DNA of 64,000 nt from Methylobacterium marchantiae (GCF_022179405.1 NZ_BPQT01000011.1:1-64000), one strand, 5' to 3'; positions 36,167 through 46,272 are shown, counted from the first letter of the stretch. Made by a program: numbers and translations. The notes: generated by a model from the sequence alone, not told the origin.

Positions 36167-36700
36167 CTACTTCTTGGCGTCAACCTGGGGAGCGGCCGGC
36201 TTGGCCACGGGCTTCGGAGCCGCTTTGGGGGCCGCCGCCTCCGGGGTCGGCGCGATGGCAGCCTGCTGGTTCACGTCTGGCACGCGGGTCCAGGTCTCGG
36301 AGCCGCACAGGACCTTGAGCAGGCATCCCGACACGCTGAGCTCCGAGCCGGATTCGCGCTCGAGGCTCACCTGATAGATCTTGCCCTCGTCGATATTGTA
36401 GATGTCGCCCGAGAACTTTTCCTCGTCGGGGGCGAGGCCCTCGATGAGCTGCAGGCCGATGACGGGGCGCGAGCGCTTCTTCGGGTCCGGGTTCTTGGCG
36501 TCCGTGCGCGGGGCGCCGGTCTCGGTGGTCGGCGTCTTGAGCCACACGACCTTGCCGCAGATGTTCGCGCCGCAATGGTCGATGCGGATCTTGGCGCGGC
36601 CGTCCTTGGTTAGCCAGGTGCCGGACGGGTCCTTGGACGGGGCCGCGGCAGCGGCGACGAGTCCGGAGAGCAGGAAGGCGGAGGTCAGGGCAACGCGCAT
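36167..36700 (-). CDS. Secreted DUF2147 protein
   Basis: A 177-residue exported protein: signal peptide (LTSAFLLSGLVAAAAA), the DUF2147 core (GTWLTKDGRAKIRIDHCGAN, ICGKVVWL, YNIDEGKIYQ, LSVSGCLLKVLCG) and a Pro/Ala/Lys-rich tail of about 35 residues. Proteins of this group are thought to bind small ligands in the periplasm. The four Cys (two in HCGANICG, two in GCLLKVLCG) may form disulfides. Confidence 0.85.
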   Translation of the reverse strand: MRVALTSAFLLSGLVAAAAAPSKDPSGTWLTKDGRAKIRIDHCGANICGKVVWLKTPTTETGAPRTDAKNPDPKKRSRPVIGLQLIEGLAPDEEKFSGDIYNIDEGKIYQVSLERESGSELSVSGCLLKVLCGSETWTRVPDVNQQAAIAPTPEAAAPKAAPKPVAKPAAPQVDAKK

Positions 36701-36985
36701 GGCTTTGGGTCTCCTGTGGCCTGTGAAGGGCTGCGGCGCGTCGGCGGGAGCGTCGCAAAGGGTCGTGAGCCGTGAGGTCGAGCGGGTGTGGGGTCGAGAA
36801 AGTCTGGAGCCAGAAGACCCCCGCAATTGGGCGATTTTCCGGCAGTGTTGCGCCGGCGCCATGGCCAAGCCGTTTCCGCTGTGGATGGGCGGCATCTCCG
36901 CCATCGGGTTGAGGGGAGGGGATGCGGCCGCTATAAGCCGGCCGCCGAAGCCGTTTTCGGCTGAGCGAACATAACCGGACTGATC

Positions 36986-37408
36986 ATGGCCACCGAGCGC
37001 ACTTTCTCCATCCTGAAGCCCGACGCGACCAAGCGGAACCTCACCGGCGCGGTGAATGCCGTGATCGAGAAGGCGGGCCTGCGCATCGTCGGCCAGCGTC
37101 GCATCCAGATGACCCAGGCCCAGGCCGAGAAATTCTACGAGATCCACAAGGAGCGCCCGTTCTTCGGCGAGCTCGTCTCCTTCATGACCTCCGGCCCCGT
37201 CGTCGTGCAGGTGCTCGAGGGCGAGAACGCCGTCGCCGCCTACCGCACCGTGATGGGCGCCACCAACCCGGCCAATGCCGACGAGGGCACCATCCGCAAG
37301 ACCTTCTCCGAATCGGTCGGCGAGAACACCGTCCACGGCTCGGACAGCGCCGAGAACGCCAAGATCGAGATCGCGCAGTTCTTCCAGGATTCCGACATCG
37401 TCGGCTGA
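36986..37408 (+). CDS. ndk: Nucleoside diphosphate kinase
   Basis: Balances nucleoside triphosphate pools by phosphate transfer through a His. The 140-residue product starts [18 protein letters not shown] and has the active His117 in NTVHGSDS. The last 19 nt, including the stop, are repeated directly downstream. The 285-nt gap before it holds no gene I can see and should contain its promoter. Confidence 0.97.
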   Translation: MATERTFSILKPDATKRNLTGAVNAVIEKAGLRIVGQRRIQMTQAQAEKFYEIHKERPFFGELVSFMTSGPVVVQVLEGENAVAAYRTVMGATNPANADEGTIRKTFSESVGENTVHGSDSAENAKIEIAQFFQDSDIVG

Positions 37409-37432
37409 AGGGTTTCCGACATCGTCGGCTGA
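37390..37432 (+). repeat. Direct 19-bp duplication at the ndk stop codon
   Basis: TTCCGACATCGTCGGCTGA occurs twice with a 5-nt spacer; the first copy encodes the end of Ndk and its stop. The second copy is untranslated. It looks like a slippage duplication. Confidence 0.8.
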
Positions 37433-37446
37433 CCCGGAAAAACCTT

Positions 37447-37499
37447 CGCGCCCGGGCGGGCTCATCGCGGTCTCGCGCATGGAGACCGACCCGGGCGCG
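37447..37499 (+). terminator. Long stem-loop downstream of ndk
   Basis: CGCGCCCGGG pairs with CCCGGGCGCG, and an inner CGGTCTC pairs with GAGACCG. The structure lies 39 nt after the ndk stop. There is no long T-run after it, so it may be a termination or 3'-end protecting stem. Confidence 0.5.
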
Positions 37500-37597
37500 T
37501 TGTTCGATCGCATCCCATACCCTGAACCGGGATGCGTTTGGCGGAACGATGCTCGGTGTGGCGCGAACGCCCTTGCGTGCGAGTCGTGCGCGGCGTG

Positions 37598-37625
37598 AAA
37601 GGGATTCCCTCATCGAATCCCTTTT
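37598..37625 (+). terminator. Hairpin with T-run before the lipoprotein gene
   Basis: AAAGGGATTC and GAATCCCTTT form a 10-bp stem with a 7-nt loop and end in TTTT. It sits 16 nt before the next ATG, so it could stop upstream transcription or act in the leader of the lipoprotein mRNA. Confidence 0.55.
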
Positions 37626-37641
37626 ACGGACCCCGAATTCC

Positions 37642-38019
37642 ATGCGCTCCATCGCTCCGCGCACCGGCCGGATTCTGCTCGCCGCCGGCCTCGTCGCCCT
37701 CCTCGCCGCCTGCAACGCGAACAAGGGCGGTCCCACGGCGTCGCTCGAAGGCTACACGCCCGACCCGGCCCTCAAGACCGCCTCCGCCAGCAACCTGACC
37801 GGCCGTGTGCGCCACGCCTGCACCGTGACGCAGTCGCGCCTGCAGAGCGTTCCCGAGGCCTCCCTCGCCCGTCCGTGCGGCTGCTACGCCAAGCAGACGC
37901 TGGCGAGCCTCGACCCGGTCGAGCTCGAATCCTACCGCTCCACCGGCTATTTCAACGATTCGGCCCGCGCCAAGGCACTCTCGGCCCTCGACAGCTGCAA
38001 GCTGCCGCGCCCGGCCTAG
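37642..38019 (+). CDS. Small lipoprotein with CxC motif, unknown
   Basis: A 125-residue product with a lipoprotein signal (LLAAGLVALLAAC; lipid-bearing Cys at about 24). The mature part has Cys in HACTVTQ, a CGC pair in ARPCGCYAKQTL, and a last Cys in LDSCKL. The spacing resembles the small secreted protein at the end of the pqqCDE unit. No enzymatic motif is visible. Confidence 0.75.
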   Translation: MRSIAPRTGRILLAAGLVALLAACNANKGGPTASLEGYTPDPALKTASASNLTGRVRHACTVTQSRLQSVPEASLARPCGCYAKQTLASLDPVELESYRSTGYFNDSARAKALSALDSCKLPRPA

Positions 38020-38028
38020 TCAACGGCT

Positions 38029-38058
38029 CTGCCGACCTCGGTTCTGTGAGGTCGGCAG
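38029..38058. terminator. Bidirectional stem-loop between convergent genes
   Basis: CTGCCGACCTC and GAGGTCGGCAG form a perfect 11-bp stem with an 8-nt loop, in the 52-nt gap between the lipoprotein gene and purN, which converge. No T-run is present on either strand. Confidence 0.6.
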
Positions 38059-38071
38059 GTCGAACCGGGCG

Positions 38072-38731
38072 TCACTCGGAGAGGCTGAGCAAGGCTCCTT
38101 CGGCCGCCGCGACATCCTCGGCGAAGATCACGCGCCCGTCCTCGAGTCTCGCCCGTCCGCCTGCGATCAGCGCCAGGGCGCGCGGATAGAGCCGATGCTC
38201 CTGGACGAGGATGCGGGCAGCGAGGCTGTCGGCATCGTCGCCCGGCAGGACCGGGACGGCGGCCTGGGCCACGATCGGCCCGGCATCGAGCTCCGGCACC
38301 ACGTAATGCACCGTGCAGCCATGCAGCCGCACGCCGGCCGCCAGGGCCTGCTCGTGGGTATGGACGCCGCGGAACAGCGGCAGCAGCGAGGGATGGATGT
38401 TGATCATCCGCCCCGCCCAGGCCTCGACGAAGCCGGCGGAGAAGATCCGCATGAAGCCGGCGAGCACCACGAGCTCGATCCCGGCGGCTTCGAGTTCCGC
38501 GTTCAGGGCGGCATCGAAGCTCGCCCGGTCGGGATAGGCGCGGTGATCGAGGGCCCTGGTCGCGATGCCGGCGCCCTCGGCATGGGCGAGGCCGCCGGCC
38601 TCGGGCCGGTTGGAGGCCACGAGGACGATCTCGGCGGGATAATCCGGCGCCGTCGCGGCCTCGATCAGCGAGACCATGTTCGAGCCGCGCCCCGAGATCA
38701 GGATCGCGACCCGCGTCTTGGCGCGCGGCAT
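38072..38731 (-). CDS. purN: Phosphoribosylglycinamide formyltransferase
   Basis: GAR transformylase uses 10-formyl-tetrahydrofolate in purine synthesis, so it is a consumer of the C1-folate pool. The 219-residue product has ISGRGSNM for phosphate binding and the catalytic set Asn111, His113 (NIHPSLLP) and Asp149 (ELDAGP). Its ATG shares one base with the purM stop, so the two genes are translationally coupled. Confidence 0.96.
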   Translation of the reverse strand: MPRAKTRVAILISGRGSNMVSLIEAATAPDYPAEIVLVASNRPEAGGLAHAEGAGIATRALDHRAYPDRASFDAALNAELEAAGIELVVLAGFMRIFSAGFVEAWAGRMINIHPSLLPLFRGVHTHEQALAAGVRLHGCTVHYVVPELDAGPIVAQAAVPVLPGDDADSLAARILVQEHRLYPRALALIAGGRARLEDGRVIFAEDVAAAEGALLSLSE

Positions 38732-39813
38732 CACAGGGCGAGCTTGCCCTGGAACGTCACCGGTTCGGGTCCGCGCTCGGTGATGAGTCCGAGGCGGATC
38801 GGCGAGGCACCGGCGGTGTCGAGGGCGCGGGTCACCGCTCCGACGCTCTCGGGCGAGACCACCGCCACCATGCCGATGCCGCAATTGAAGGTGCGCAGCA
38901 TCTCGTGCTCGGCGACGTTGCCCTCGCGGGCGAGCCAGCCGAAGACCGGCGGCGGCACGATGGTGTCGAGATCGATCATGATGCCGACGCCGTCGGGCAA
39001 CACGCGGGGGAGGTTGTCGGGAAAGCCGCCGCCGGTGATGTGGGCGAGCGCCTTGATCCCGTCGGTGGACTTCAGCGCGGCGAGGAGCGGCTTCACGTAG
39101 ATCCGGGTCGGCTCGAGGAGGGCGTCGCCGAGCGAGCGCGACGGCTCGAACGGGGCGGGATCTTCGTAGGAGAGGCCGGTCGCTTCCACGATCCGCCGCA
39201 CCAGCGAGAAACCGTTGGAATGGACCCCGGAGGAGGGCAGGCCGAGAACCACGTCGCCGGGCGTGATGCCGGGGCGCGGCAGCAGCTTGCCACGCTCGGC
39301 GGCGCCGACGCTGAACCCGGCGAGATCGTAATCCGCCCCGTCATAGAGGCCGGGCATCTCGGCGGTCTCGCCGCCGATCAGCGCGCAGCCCGCGATGCGG
39401 CAGCCCGCCGCGATGCCGCGCACGATGTCGGTGCCGACGCCGGGGACCAGCTTGCCGGTGGCGTAATAGTCGAGGAAGAACAGCGGCTCGGCGCCCTGGA
39501 CGATGATGTCGTTCACGCACATCGCCACGAGGTCGACGCCGATCGTGTCGTGGCGTCCGGTCTCGATGGCGATCTTGACCTTGGTGCCGACGCCGTCATT
39601 GGCCGCCACCAGGATCGGGTCGGAGAAGCCGGCCGCCTTCAGGTCGAACAACCCGCCGAACCCGCCGATCTCGGCATCCGCCCCCGGCCTGCGGGTGGAG
39701 CGCACCAGCGGCTTGATCGTCTCGACCATGGCGTTGCCCGCGTCGATGTCGACGCCCGCATCCGCATAGGTCATCCCGCCCTGGCTTTCGCCGTTCGTGT
39801 TCTCGGCCGTCAT
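38731..39813 (-). CDS. purM: Phosphoribosylformylglycinamidine cyclo-ligase
   Basis: AIR synthase closes the imidazole ring in purine synthesis. The 360-residue product has [37 protein letters not shown] and [13 protein letters not shown], all family landmarks. The ATG used is 18 nt inside a longer frame that starts with TTG. The 366-nt region upstream holds the second palindromic repeat and no gene. Confidence 0.96.
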   Translation of the reverse strand: MTAENTNGESQGGMTYADAGVDIDAGNAMVETIKPLVRSTRRPGADAEIGGFGGLFDLKAAGFSDPILVAANDGVGTKVKIAIETGRHDTIGVDLVAMCVNDIIVQGAEPLFFLDYYATGKLVPGVGTDIVRGIAAGCRIAGCALIGGETAEMPGLYDGADYDLAGFSVGAAERGKLLPRPGITPGDVVLGLPSSGVHSNGFSLVRRIVEATGLSYEDPAPFEPSRSLGDALLEPTRIYVKPLLAALKSTDGIKALAHITGGGFPDNLPRVLPDGVGIMIDLDTIVPPPVFGWLAREGNVAEHEMLRTFNCGIGMVAVVSPESVGAVTRALDTAGASPIRLGLITERGPEPVTFQGKLAL

Positions 39814-39885
39814 CGGCGCCCCGTCTCGCAATCCGCATCTCGCACGACCGGCATCAGGATGTCGGCCAGAGTCGTTGTCGCTCCT

Positions 39886-39995
39886 CTAAGCAGGTTTCGC
39901 AAAAGTGGTCACCGGTTTTGCGTCGGTGACCTGCGGCACACCAAGGAGCTAAGCAGCGTGAAGCGTTGGCCTGCCAACGCTTCACGCTGCTCTAG
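39886..39995 (+). repeat. Palindromic dispersed repeat, copy 2
   Basis: Runs from CTAAGCAGGTTTCGCA through GTGAAGCGTTGGCCTGCCAACGCTTCAC-type stem to CTGCTCTAG. The GTGAAGCGTTGGC/GCCAACGCTTCAC arms are exact. It is the same element as at 34932-35037 in the opposite orientation, with a better preserved stem. Confidence 0.75.
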
Positions 39996-40179
39996 CCGCT
40001 CGCGCCAATCTCGGCGAGTGGGGATCGGGAAATTCGGCAACGGGTGGCGCCTCGGAGTGACGCCTCACCGTGATATCGGACGGCAATCCGGGGCAGTGAC
40101 GTCATCCTGGCAGCCTTGACCGTAACCGCTCCCGTTCCCACTCTCCCCAACGGCGGACATGACGAGGGGGAACGGGCCG

Positions 40180-41271
40180 ATGCGCGGCAGGGCGGTGATC
40201 GGACTGGTGGGCCTCGGCATCGTCGCCCTGTTGCTCTACCTGCTCTCGGGCGTGATGCTGCCCTTCGTGGCCGGGCTGGCGCTCGCCTACCTGCTCGATC
40301 CCATGGCGGACCGGCTGCAGCGCTGGGGGCTCGGCCGGCTGTCCGCCTCACTCCTGATCCTGGCCATGTTCGTCGTCGGCCTCGTGGTGGTGCTGCTGAT
40401 CGTGGTGCCGCTGGCCGCCAACCAGGTCTCGGCGCTGGTGACGACGCTGCCCGGCATGGTCTCGCGGCTGCAGGGGATCATCGTCGAGCGGGTCGGGCCG
40501 CTCATGACCAGGGTCGGCGGCGCCGACGTGCTCAACGACCTGCAATCCTCCGTCGGCACCCTGGTGGGGCAGGGTGGGGCCTGGTTCCTCGCCTTCCTCA
40601 AGTCCCTGTGGTCGGGCAGCCAGGCGCTGGTCTCCATCGCCTCGCTGCTCGTCGTCACCCCGGTCGTCGCCTTCTACCTGCTGGTCGATTGGGACCGGAT
40701 GGTCGCCACCGTCGACGGCTGGACCCCGCCGCGCCATCGCACCACCGTGCGTCGTCTCGCCGGCGAGATCGACCGGGCGATCATCGGCTTCGTGCGCGGA
40801 CAGACCCTGGTCTGCCTCATCCTGGGCACGTTCTACGCCGTCGGCCTGTTCTTCGTCGGCCTGAATTTCGGCGTGCTGATCGGGATGATCGCGGGCTTCC
40901 TCACCTTCATCCCCTATGTCGGGACGCTGGTCGGGTTCCTGCTGTCGGTGGGCGTCGCCCTGGTCCAGTTCTGGCCGACATCGGACTGGCTCCATATCGG
41001 GCTGACCGTCGCCGTGTTCGTGATCGGCCAGTTCTTCGAGGGCAACGTCATCTCGCCCAAGCTCGTGGGCGACTCGGTCGGTCTCCACCCGGTCTGGCTG
41101 ATGTTCGCGCTGCTGGCCTTCGGCTCGCTGTTCGGCTTCCTCGGCCTCCTGCTCGCCGTCCCGGTGGCGGCCTCCATCGGCGTCGTCGTCCGGTTCGCGA
41201 TCTCGCGCTATCTCCAGAGCCCGCTCTACTATGCCGAAGAGCCGATCCTGATTCAGAAGCGCGAGGGATGA
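40180..41271 (+). CDS. AI-2E/PerM family membrane permease
   Basis: A 363-residue inner membrane protein with about seven to eight TM segments and the central GQTLVCLILGTFYAVGLFF and GFLTFIPYVGTLVGF regions; EGNVISPKLVGDSVGLHP is the family signature. The substrate is unknown in this subgroup. The ATG used has GAGGGGG nine nt upstream; another ATG 21 nt earlier lacks such a site. The stop overlaps hdaA by four bases, the usual perM-hdaA pairing of alphaproteobacteria. Confidence 0.9.
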   Translation: MRGRAVIGLVGLGIVALLLYLLSGVMLPFVAGLALAYLLDPMADRLQRWGLGRLSASLLILAMFVVGLVVVLLIVVPLAANQVSALVTTLPGMVSRLQGIIVERVGPLMTRVGGADVLNDLQSSVGTLVGQGGAWFLAFLKSLWSGSQALVSIASLLVVTPVVAFYLLVDWDRMVATVDGWTPPRHRTTVRRLAGEIDRAIIGFVRGQTLVCLILGTFYAVGLFFVGLNFGVLIGMIAGFLTFIPYVGTLVGFLLSVGVALVQFWPTSDWLHIGLTVAVFVIGQFFEGNVISPKLVGDSVGLHPVWLMFALLAFGSLFGFLGLLLAVPVAASIGVVVRFAISRYLQSPLYYAEEPILIQKREG

Positions 41272-42011
41272 GGACGCCGATGCGCGAGGTCGCGCCCCCG
41301 AAGCAGCTCGCCTTCGACCTGCCGCTGGACCCACGCTACGGCCGCGAGGACTTCCTGGTGGGGCCGGCCAACGAGGCAGCCTACGGGCTGGTCGAGGCCT
41401 GGCCGCGCTGGCCGGACACGGTCTGCCTCATCACCGGGCCGTCCGGCAGCGGCAAGAGCCACCTCGCCTCGATCTGGGCGACGCGCTCCCATGCCTGGAC
41501 CGTCCCGGCCTCCGAGGTGAATGCGGGCGCGGTGACGCATCTCGTCTCCAACGGCGCTCTCGTCATCGAGGATATCGACCGGCCCGAGGGGCGCGACGAG
41601 GCGGCCCTGTTCCACCTCCTCAACCTCGCGCGCGAGCACGGCAGCCCGGTGCTGATCACCGCCGCCGCGCCGGTGGAGACGCTCGGCCTCGTCACCGCGG
41701 ACCTGCGCTCGCGCCTCAGGCTGGCGCCGGGCGCCACCATCCTGCCTCCCGACGATGCCCTCATGCGTGCGGTGCTGGTGAAGCTGTTCGTCGACCGCCA
41801 GCTCGTGGTCGATCTCAGCGTCGTGGAAGCCATCGCCCTGCGGATCGACCGCTCCCTCGCCCGCGCCAGGGCGGTGGTGGCCGAGCTCGACCGCGACGCT
41901 CTGAGACGCGGCCGCCGCATCACCCGGCCGCTGGTCATGTCGGTGCTGGCGGCGCTCGGCCTGCCGGACGAGGAGGCGGGTGACGACGAGGCGGACGATG
42001 CCCTGCCCTGA
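41268..42011 (+). CDS. hdaA: HdaA, DnaA-related regulator of replication
   Basis: A short DnaA-like AAA+ protein that, with the sliding clamp, stimulates ATP hydrolysis by DnaA. The 247-residue product has a clamp-binding motif QLAFDLP at 13-19, Walker A GPSGSGKS at 57-64, Walker B LVIEDID, and the C-terminal AAA+ lid, but no DnaA domain IV. Overlap with the perM gene and position before ppk are typical. Confidence 0.92.
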   Translation: MRTPMREVAPPKQLAFDLPLDPRYGREDFLVGPANEAAYGLVEAWPRWPDTVCLITGPSGSGKSHLASIWATRSHAWTVPASEVNAGAVTHLVSNGALVIEDIDRPEGRDEAALFHLLNLAREHGSPVLITAAAPVETLGLVTADLRSRLRLAPGATILPPDDALMRAVLVKLFVDRQLVVDLSVVEAIALRIDRSLARARAVVAELDRDALRRGRRITRPLVMSVLAALGLPDEEAGDDEADDALP

Positions 42012-42096
42012 TCGCGGGCCGTCCCGATTGTCATACGCCAGGACCCTGCCTCATGTTACGAGGCCGGTCGTTCGACCAGAATGAGGAGAAGACCCG

Positions 42097-44643
42097 TTGC
42101 CGGAAATGGATTCGGACGCGATCGCCAAGGACACCGATGCCGAGGACAGGGAGGCGGCCCTGAACGCCGACGACTCGCCCGGCGACAACGGTCCCGGTGA
42201 GGACGGCCGGGGCGACGCGTCGTCCGGATCCGACCCGGCAGACGCCACCAAGAACTCCGCCACCAAACGCCCCGCCGCCCGCCGCCGGCCTGCGGGGACC
42301 GGTCCGGTGCGGGCCGCGGCCGTTCGGGCGCGGCCGGCCAAGCCCGCCTCGAAAGCGGCCCCGAAGTCTCGATCCGTGGCGGAATCCGCCCCGATCGACG
42401 AAGCGGACGAAGCCGATTCGATCCTGGTCGAGACCGTCATGGCCGATGCGGCGCCCGAGCGGGCACATGCCGAGCCCCAGGTGCGGGAGACCGTGCTCGC
42501 GGCCGGGCGTGCCCTGCGCCATTCGCCCGAGCGTTTCGTGAACCGGGAATTGTCCTGGCTGCAGTTCAACCGGCGGGTGCTGGAGGAGGCGTCCAATACC
42601 AGCCATCCCCTGCTGGAGCAGCTGCGCTTCCTGTCGATCTCGGCCAACAACCTCGACGAGTTCTTCATGGTCCGCGTGGCGGGCCTGCACGACCAGGTCC
42701 GCGCCGGGCTGATCCAGCCGTCGCAGGACGGGCTGAGCCCGGCCGAGCAGCTCGCCCGCATCGGCTCCGAGGTCTCGCGCCTCGCCCTCGACCAGCAGCG
42801 GCGCTGGCGCGAATTGCGCGACGACCTGCACGGTGTCGGCATCGATCTGGTGGAGCCCGGCGACCTCACCCCCGAGCACAAGGCCTGGCTGGAGGAGTAT
42901 TTCCTCAGCCACGTCTTCCCGGTGCTGACGCCGCTGGCCATCGACCCGGCCCACCCGTTCCCGTTCCTGTCCAATCTCGGCTCCAGCATCGCTCTGATGA
43001 TGGTGCGGCCGCGCGACGGGCGGACCCTGCGCGCCCTGATCCGCCTGCCCTCGGTCCTCGGCCGCTTCGTCCGCCTTCCCGATGTGGCGGGGGATTCCAC
43101 CGCCCGCTTCATCACCATCGAGCAGGTGATCGTGCTGTTCACCGGCCGCCTGTTCCCGGGCTACTTCGTGAAGGGGCAGGGGGCGTTCCGGGTCATCCGC
43201 GATTCCGACCTGGAGATCGAGGAAGAGGCGGAGGACCTCGTCCTGCATTTCGAGAGCGCCCTCAAGCAGCGCCGCCGCGGCGTCGTCATCCGGCTCGAAG
43301 TCGAGGCCGGGATGCCGGAGGACCTGCGCGCCTTCGTCGCCGACGAGCTCGAGATCGGCTACGACGCGATCTTCGTGGTGGAGGGCATGCTGGCCCTCAA
43401 CGAGCTGTCGCAGATCGTCGGGATCGAGCGGCCCGACCTGAAGTTCAAGTCCTACAACCCGCGCTTCCCCGAGCGCATCCGCGAGAGCGGCGGCGACGTC
43501 TTCGCGGCGATCCGGCAGAAGGACTTCATCGTCCACCACCCTTACGAATCCTTCGACGCGGTGGTGCAGTTCCTGGCCCAGGCCGCCCGCGACCCGAACG
43601 TGGTGGCGATCAAGCAGACCCTTTACCGCACCTCGTCGAACTCGCCGATCGTGGCGGCGCTGGCCGAAGCCGCCGAGCTCGGCAAGTCGGTCACGGCGCT
43701 CGTCGAGCTGAAGGCGCGTTTCGACGAGGAGGCCAACATCCGCTGGGCCCGGAACCTGGAGAAGGCCGGCGCGCAGGTGGTGTTCGGCTTCATCGAGCTG
43801 AAGACCCACGCCAAGCTGTCGATGGTGGTGCGCCGCGAGGGCGACAAGCTCGTGAGCTACTGCCATGTCGGCACCGGCAACTACCACCCGATCACGGCGC
43901 GGGTGTACACCGACCAGTCGTTCTTCACCGCCGATCCGGCGGTGGCCCGCGACGTCAGCCGCATCTTCAACTACATCACCGGCTACGCCGAACCGGCCGA
44001 GCTCGAACGGATGTCGGTCTCGCCGCTGACGCTGAAGCCGCGCCTCATCGAGAGCATCGAGGCCGAGGTGGCCCATGCCAAGGCGGGGCGTCCGGCCGCG
44101 ATCTGGATCAAGTGCAACTCGCTCGTCGACGCGCAGATCATCGATGCGCTCTACGACGCCTCACAGGCCGGCGTGCAGATCGACTGCGTGGTGCGCGGCA
44201 TCTGCTGCCTCAGGCCCGGCATCCCCGGCCTGTCGGAGACGATCCGGGTGAAATCCATCGTCGGGCGCTTCCTGGAGCACGGACGGATCTACGCCTTCGG
44301 CAACGGATTCGGCCTGCCGCACCCCAAGGCCACGGTCTCGATCTCGTCCGCCGATCTGATGAGCCGCAACCTCGACCGCAGGGTCGAGGCGCTCCTGCCG
44401 ATCACCAACCAGACTGTGCACCAGCAGGTGCTGGACCAGATCATGCTCGCCAACCTCCTCGACAACCAGCAGAGCTGGCGTGTACTGGCATCGGGTGCGA
44501 GCGAGCGGGTCCAGCCCTCCGAGGGCGAGGAGCCGTTCAACGCGCACAAGTACTTCATGACGAACCCGAGCCTGTCGGGCCGGGGCAAGTCCTCGAAGAA
44601 GTCGAGCCCGCGTGCGCTGAGCCGCAGAGCCCAGCGCCCGTGA
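42097..44643 (+). CDS. ppk: Polyphosphate kinase 1
   Basis: Builds polyphosphate from ATP. The product has 848 residues; the first 125 are an Ala/Pro/Asp-rich extension, longer than usual, before the N domain ([20 protein letters not shown]). The autophosphorylated His lies in CHVGTGNYH and a second catalytic His in the C2 domain; [17 protein letters not shown] and [11 protein letters not shown] are also clear. A TTG start is chosen as GAGGAGA lies seven nt upstream; an ATG three codons later is 15 nt away. Confidence 0.96.
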   Translation: MPEMDSDAIAKDTDAEDREAALNADDSPGDNGPGEDGRGDASSGSDPADATKNSATKRPAARRRPAGTGPVRAAAVRARPAKPASKAAPKSRSVAESAPIDEADEADSILVETVMADAAPERAHAEPQVRETVLAAGRALRHSPERFVNRELSWLQFNRRVLEEASNTSHPLLEQLRFLSISANNLDEFFMVRVAGLHDQVRAGLIQPSQDGLSPAEQLARIGSEVSRLALDQQRRWRELRDDLHGVGIDLVEPGDLTPEHKAWLEEYFLSHVFPVLTPLAIDPAHPFPFLSNLGSSIALMMVRPRDGRTLRALIRLPSVLGRFVRLPDVAGDSTARFITIEQVIVLFTGRLFPGYFVKGQGAFRVIRDSDLEIEEEAEDLVLHFESALKQRRRGVVIRLEVEAGMPEDLRAFVADELEIGYDAIFVVEGMLALNELSQIVGIERPDLKFKSYNPRFPERIRESGGDVFAAIRQKDFIVHHPYESFDAVVQFLAQAARDPNVVAIKQTLYRTSSNSPIVAALAEAAELGKSVTALVELKARFDEEANIRWARNLEKAGAQVVFGFIELKTHAKLSMVVRREGDKLVSYCHVGTGNYHPITARVYTDQSFFTADPAVARDVSRIFNYITGYAEPAELERMSVSPLTLKPRLIESIEAEVAHAKAGRPAAIWIKCNSLVDAQIIDALYDASQAGVQIDCVVRGICCLRPGIPGLSETIRVKSIVGRFLEHGRIYAFGNGFGLPHPKATVSISSADLMSRNLDRRVEALLPITNQTVHQQVLDQIMLANLLDNQQSWRVLASGASERVQPSEGEEPFNAHKYFMTNPSLSGRGKSSKKSSPRALSRRAQRP

Positions 44644-44669
44644 ACGGACGAGCCCAGCAGGAGCCGGTC

Positions 44670-46235
44670 ATGGGACGTCCTCGCGACGGCAGGGCAGGGT
44701 TCGACAGGGCGGGCATCGGCTTCACGACCCAAGGAGATCCCGGCGTGCAGGATCGCGTGGAACCGGTGGCGATCATCGACATCGGGTCGAATTCCGTGCG
44801 TCTCGTGGCCTATGACGGCCTGAACCGCGCGCCCACCCCGCTCTACAACGAGAAGGTCCTGTGCGGCCTCGGCCGCAACGTGCTCACCACCGGCCGGCTC
44901 AACGAGGAGGCGGTCCGTCGCGCCCTCAGCGCGCTCGCGCGCTTCCGTATCCTGTGCGAGACGATGAGGGTCGGGCGCGTCTTCGTGCTGGCCACGGCCG
45001 CCGCGCGCGACGCCCAGAACGGTCCGGAATTCCTCGCCGCGGCGGAGGCCGCCTGCGGCCAGCGGATCGAGCTCCTGTCGGGACGGCGCGAGGCGGAGCT
45101 CTCGGCCCTCGGCGTGGTCTCGGGCTTCCATACGCCGGACGGGGTCGTCGGCGATCTCGGCGGCGGCTCCCTCGAACTCGTGGACGTGCGCGGCGCCACG
45201 GTGGGGCAGGGCGTGACCATGCCGCTCGGAGGGCTCGCCCTCCAGGACCTCTCCGGCGGTTCCGTGAAGAAGGCCCTCAAGATCGCCCGGGAGAACCTCG
45301 CCAAGGCGGCTCCCCAGCTCGAGACCCTGCGCGGGCGCAGTTTCTACGCGGTCGGCGGAACCTGGCGGGCCCTGGCCCGCCTGCACCAGGCCGCGCGGGG
45401 ATATCCGCTCCACGTCATGCACGGCTACACGATCGAGCCGTCCGACGAGCTGAGCTTCCTCGAAGTGGTCGAGCGCACCGACGCCGCGCTGCTGCAGGAC
45501 GTGGAGGCCGTCTCCGAGGCGCGCCGGCCGCTTCTGGCCTACGGCGCCGTGGTGCTGGAGGAGATCATCCGCGTCGGCCGCCCGCGCGAACTCGCCATCT
45601 CGGCGAGCGGCGTGCGCGAGGGCCTGCTCTACGAGCAGCTCGACCGCGACACGCGCCTGACCGATCCGCTGCTCGCGGCGGCGGCCGAGCTCAACCGGCT
45701 GCGCGCCCGCTCGCCGGGACACGGCGCCGATCTCATCGCCTGGACCGACCGGTTCGTGGCCACCCTCGACGGGCCGGAGACCGCCGACGAGCGCCGCCTG
45801 CGCCACGCCGCCTGCCTGCTGTCGGATATCGGCTGGCGCGCGCATCCCGATTACCGGGGCGAGCAGAGCATCAACATCATCACCCATGCGGCCTTCGTCG
45901 GGATCGACCATCCCGGCCGGGCCTATCTCGCGCTGGCGGTCTATTTCCGCCACGAGGGCGTCGCCGCCGAGAAGGCGAGCCCGATGCTGCGCAGCCTCGC
46001 CGGGCCGCGCCTGTTCGAGCGCGCCCGCCTCCTCGGGGCCCTCCTGCGCATCGCCTTCCCGGTCTCGGCGGGGATGGAGGGGGCGCTCGCGCGCCTGCCG
46101 GTGCTCCTGGAGGACGGGCGGGTGACGCTGACCCTGCCGGCGGACATGGCCGCCTTGCCGGGCGACCGCCTCCTCAACCGTGTCCGCGGCCTCGGCCGGA
46201 TACTGGGGCTGGAGGGGCGGATCGCGGTGGTGTGA
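44670..46235 (+). CDS. ppx: Exopolyphosphatase / pppGpp phosphatase (Ppx/GppA)
   Basis: ASKHA-fold phosphatase that degrades polyphosphate made by the upstream ppk product. The 521-residue product has AIIDIGSNSVRLV, VGDLGGGSLELV and a C-terminal HD-like helical domain (LRHAACLLSDIGWRAHPDYRGE). It starts 26 nt after ppk and both are probably in one transcript. In related genomes rnd and aspS often follow; here an AT-rich gene follows instead. Confidence 0.95.
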   Translation: MGRPRDGRAGFDRAGIGFTTQGDPGVQDRVEPVAIIDIGSNSVRLVAYDGLNRAPTPLYNEKVLCGLGRNVLTTGRLNEEAVRRALSALARFRILCETMRVGRVFVLATAAARDAQNGPEFLAAAEAACGQRIELLSGRREAELSALGVVSGFHTPDGVVGDLGGGSLELVDVRGATVGQGVTMPLGGLALQDLSGGSVKKALKIARENLAKAAPQLETLRGRSFYAVGGTWRALARLHQAARGYPLHVMHGYTIEPSDELSFLEVVERTDAALLQDVEAVSEARRPLLAYGAVVLEEIIRVGRPRELAISASGVREGLLYEQLDRDTRLTDPLLAAAAELNRLRARSPGHGADLIAWTDRFVATLDGPETADERRLRHAACLLSDIGWRAHPDYRGEQSINIITHAAFVGIDHPGRAYLALAVYFRHEGVAAEKASPMLRSLAGPRLFERARLLGALLRIAFPVSAGMEGALARLPVLLEDGRVTLTLPADMAALPGDRLLNRVRGLGRILGLEGRIAVV

Positions 46236-46272
46236 GCGCGACCCTCATATAAGAAAAATTTCAAGCAGAAAG

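Noticed and set aside
37447-37641. Riboswitch in the leader of the lipoprotein gene
   Set aside because: The two stem-loops are better explained as termination structures after ndk; no known aptamer core is visible.
42031-44076. Open frame of about 680 codons antisense to ppk
   Set aside because: It mirrors the codon structure of a GC-rich gene, has His/Gly/Arg/Val-rich composition and no ribosome site; ppk on the plus strand has all catalytic motifs.
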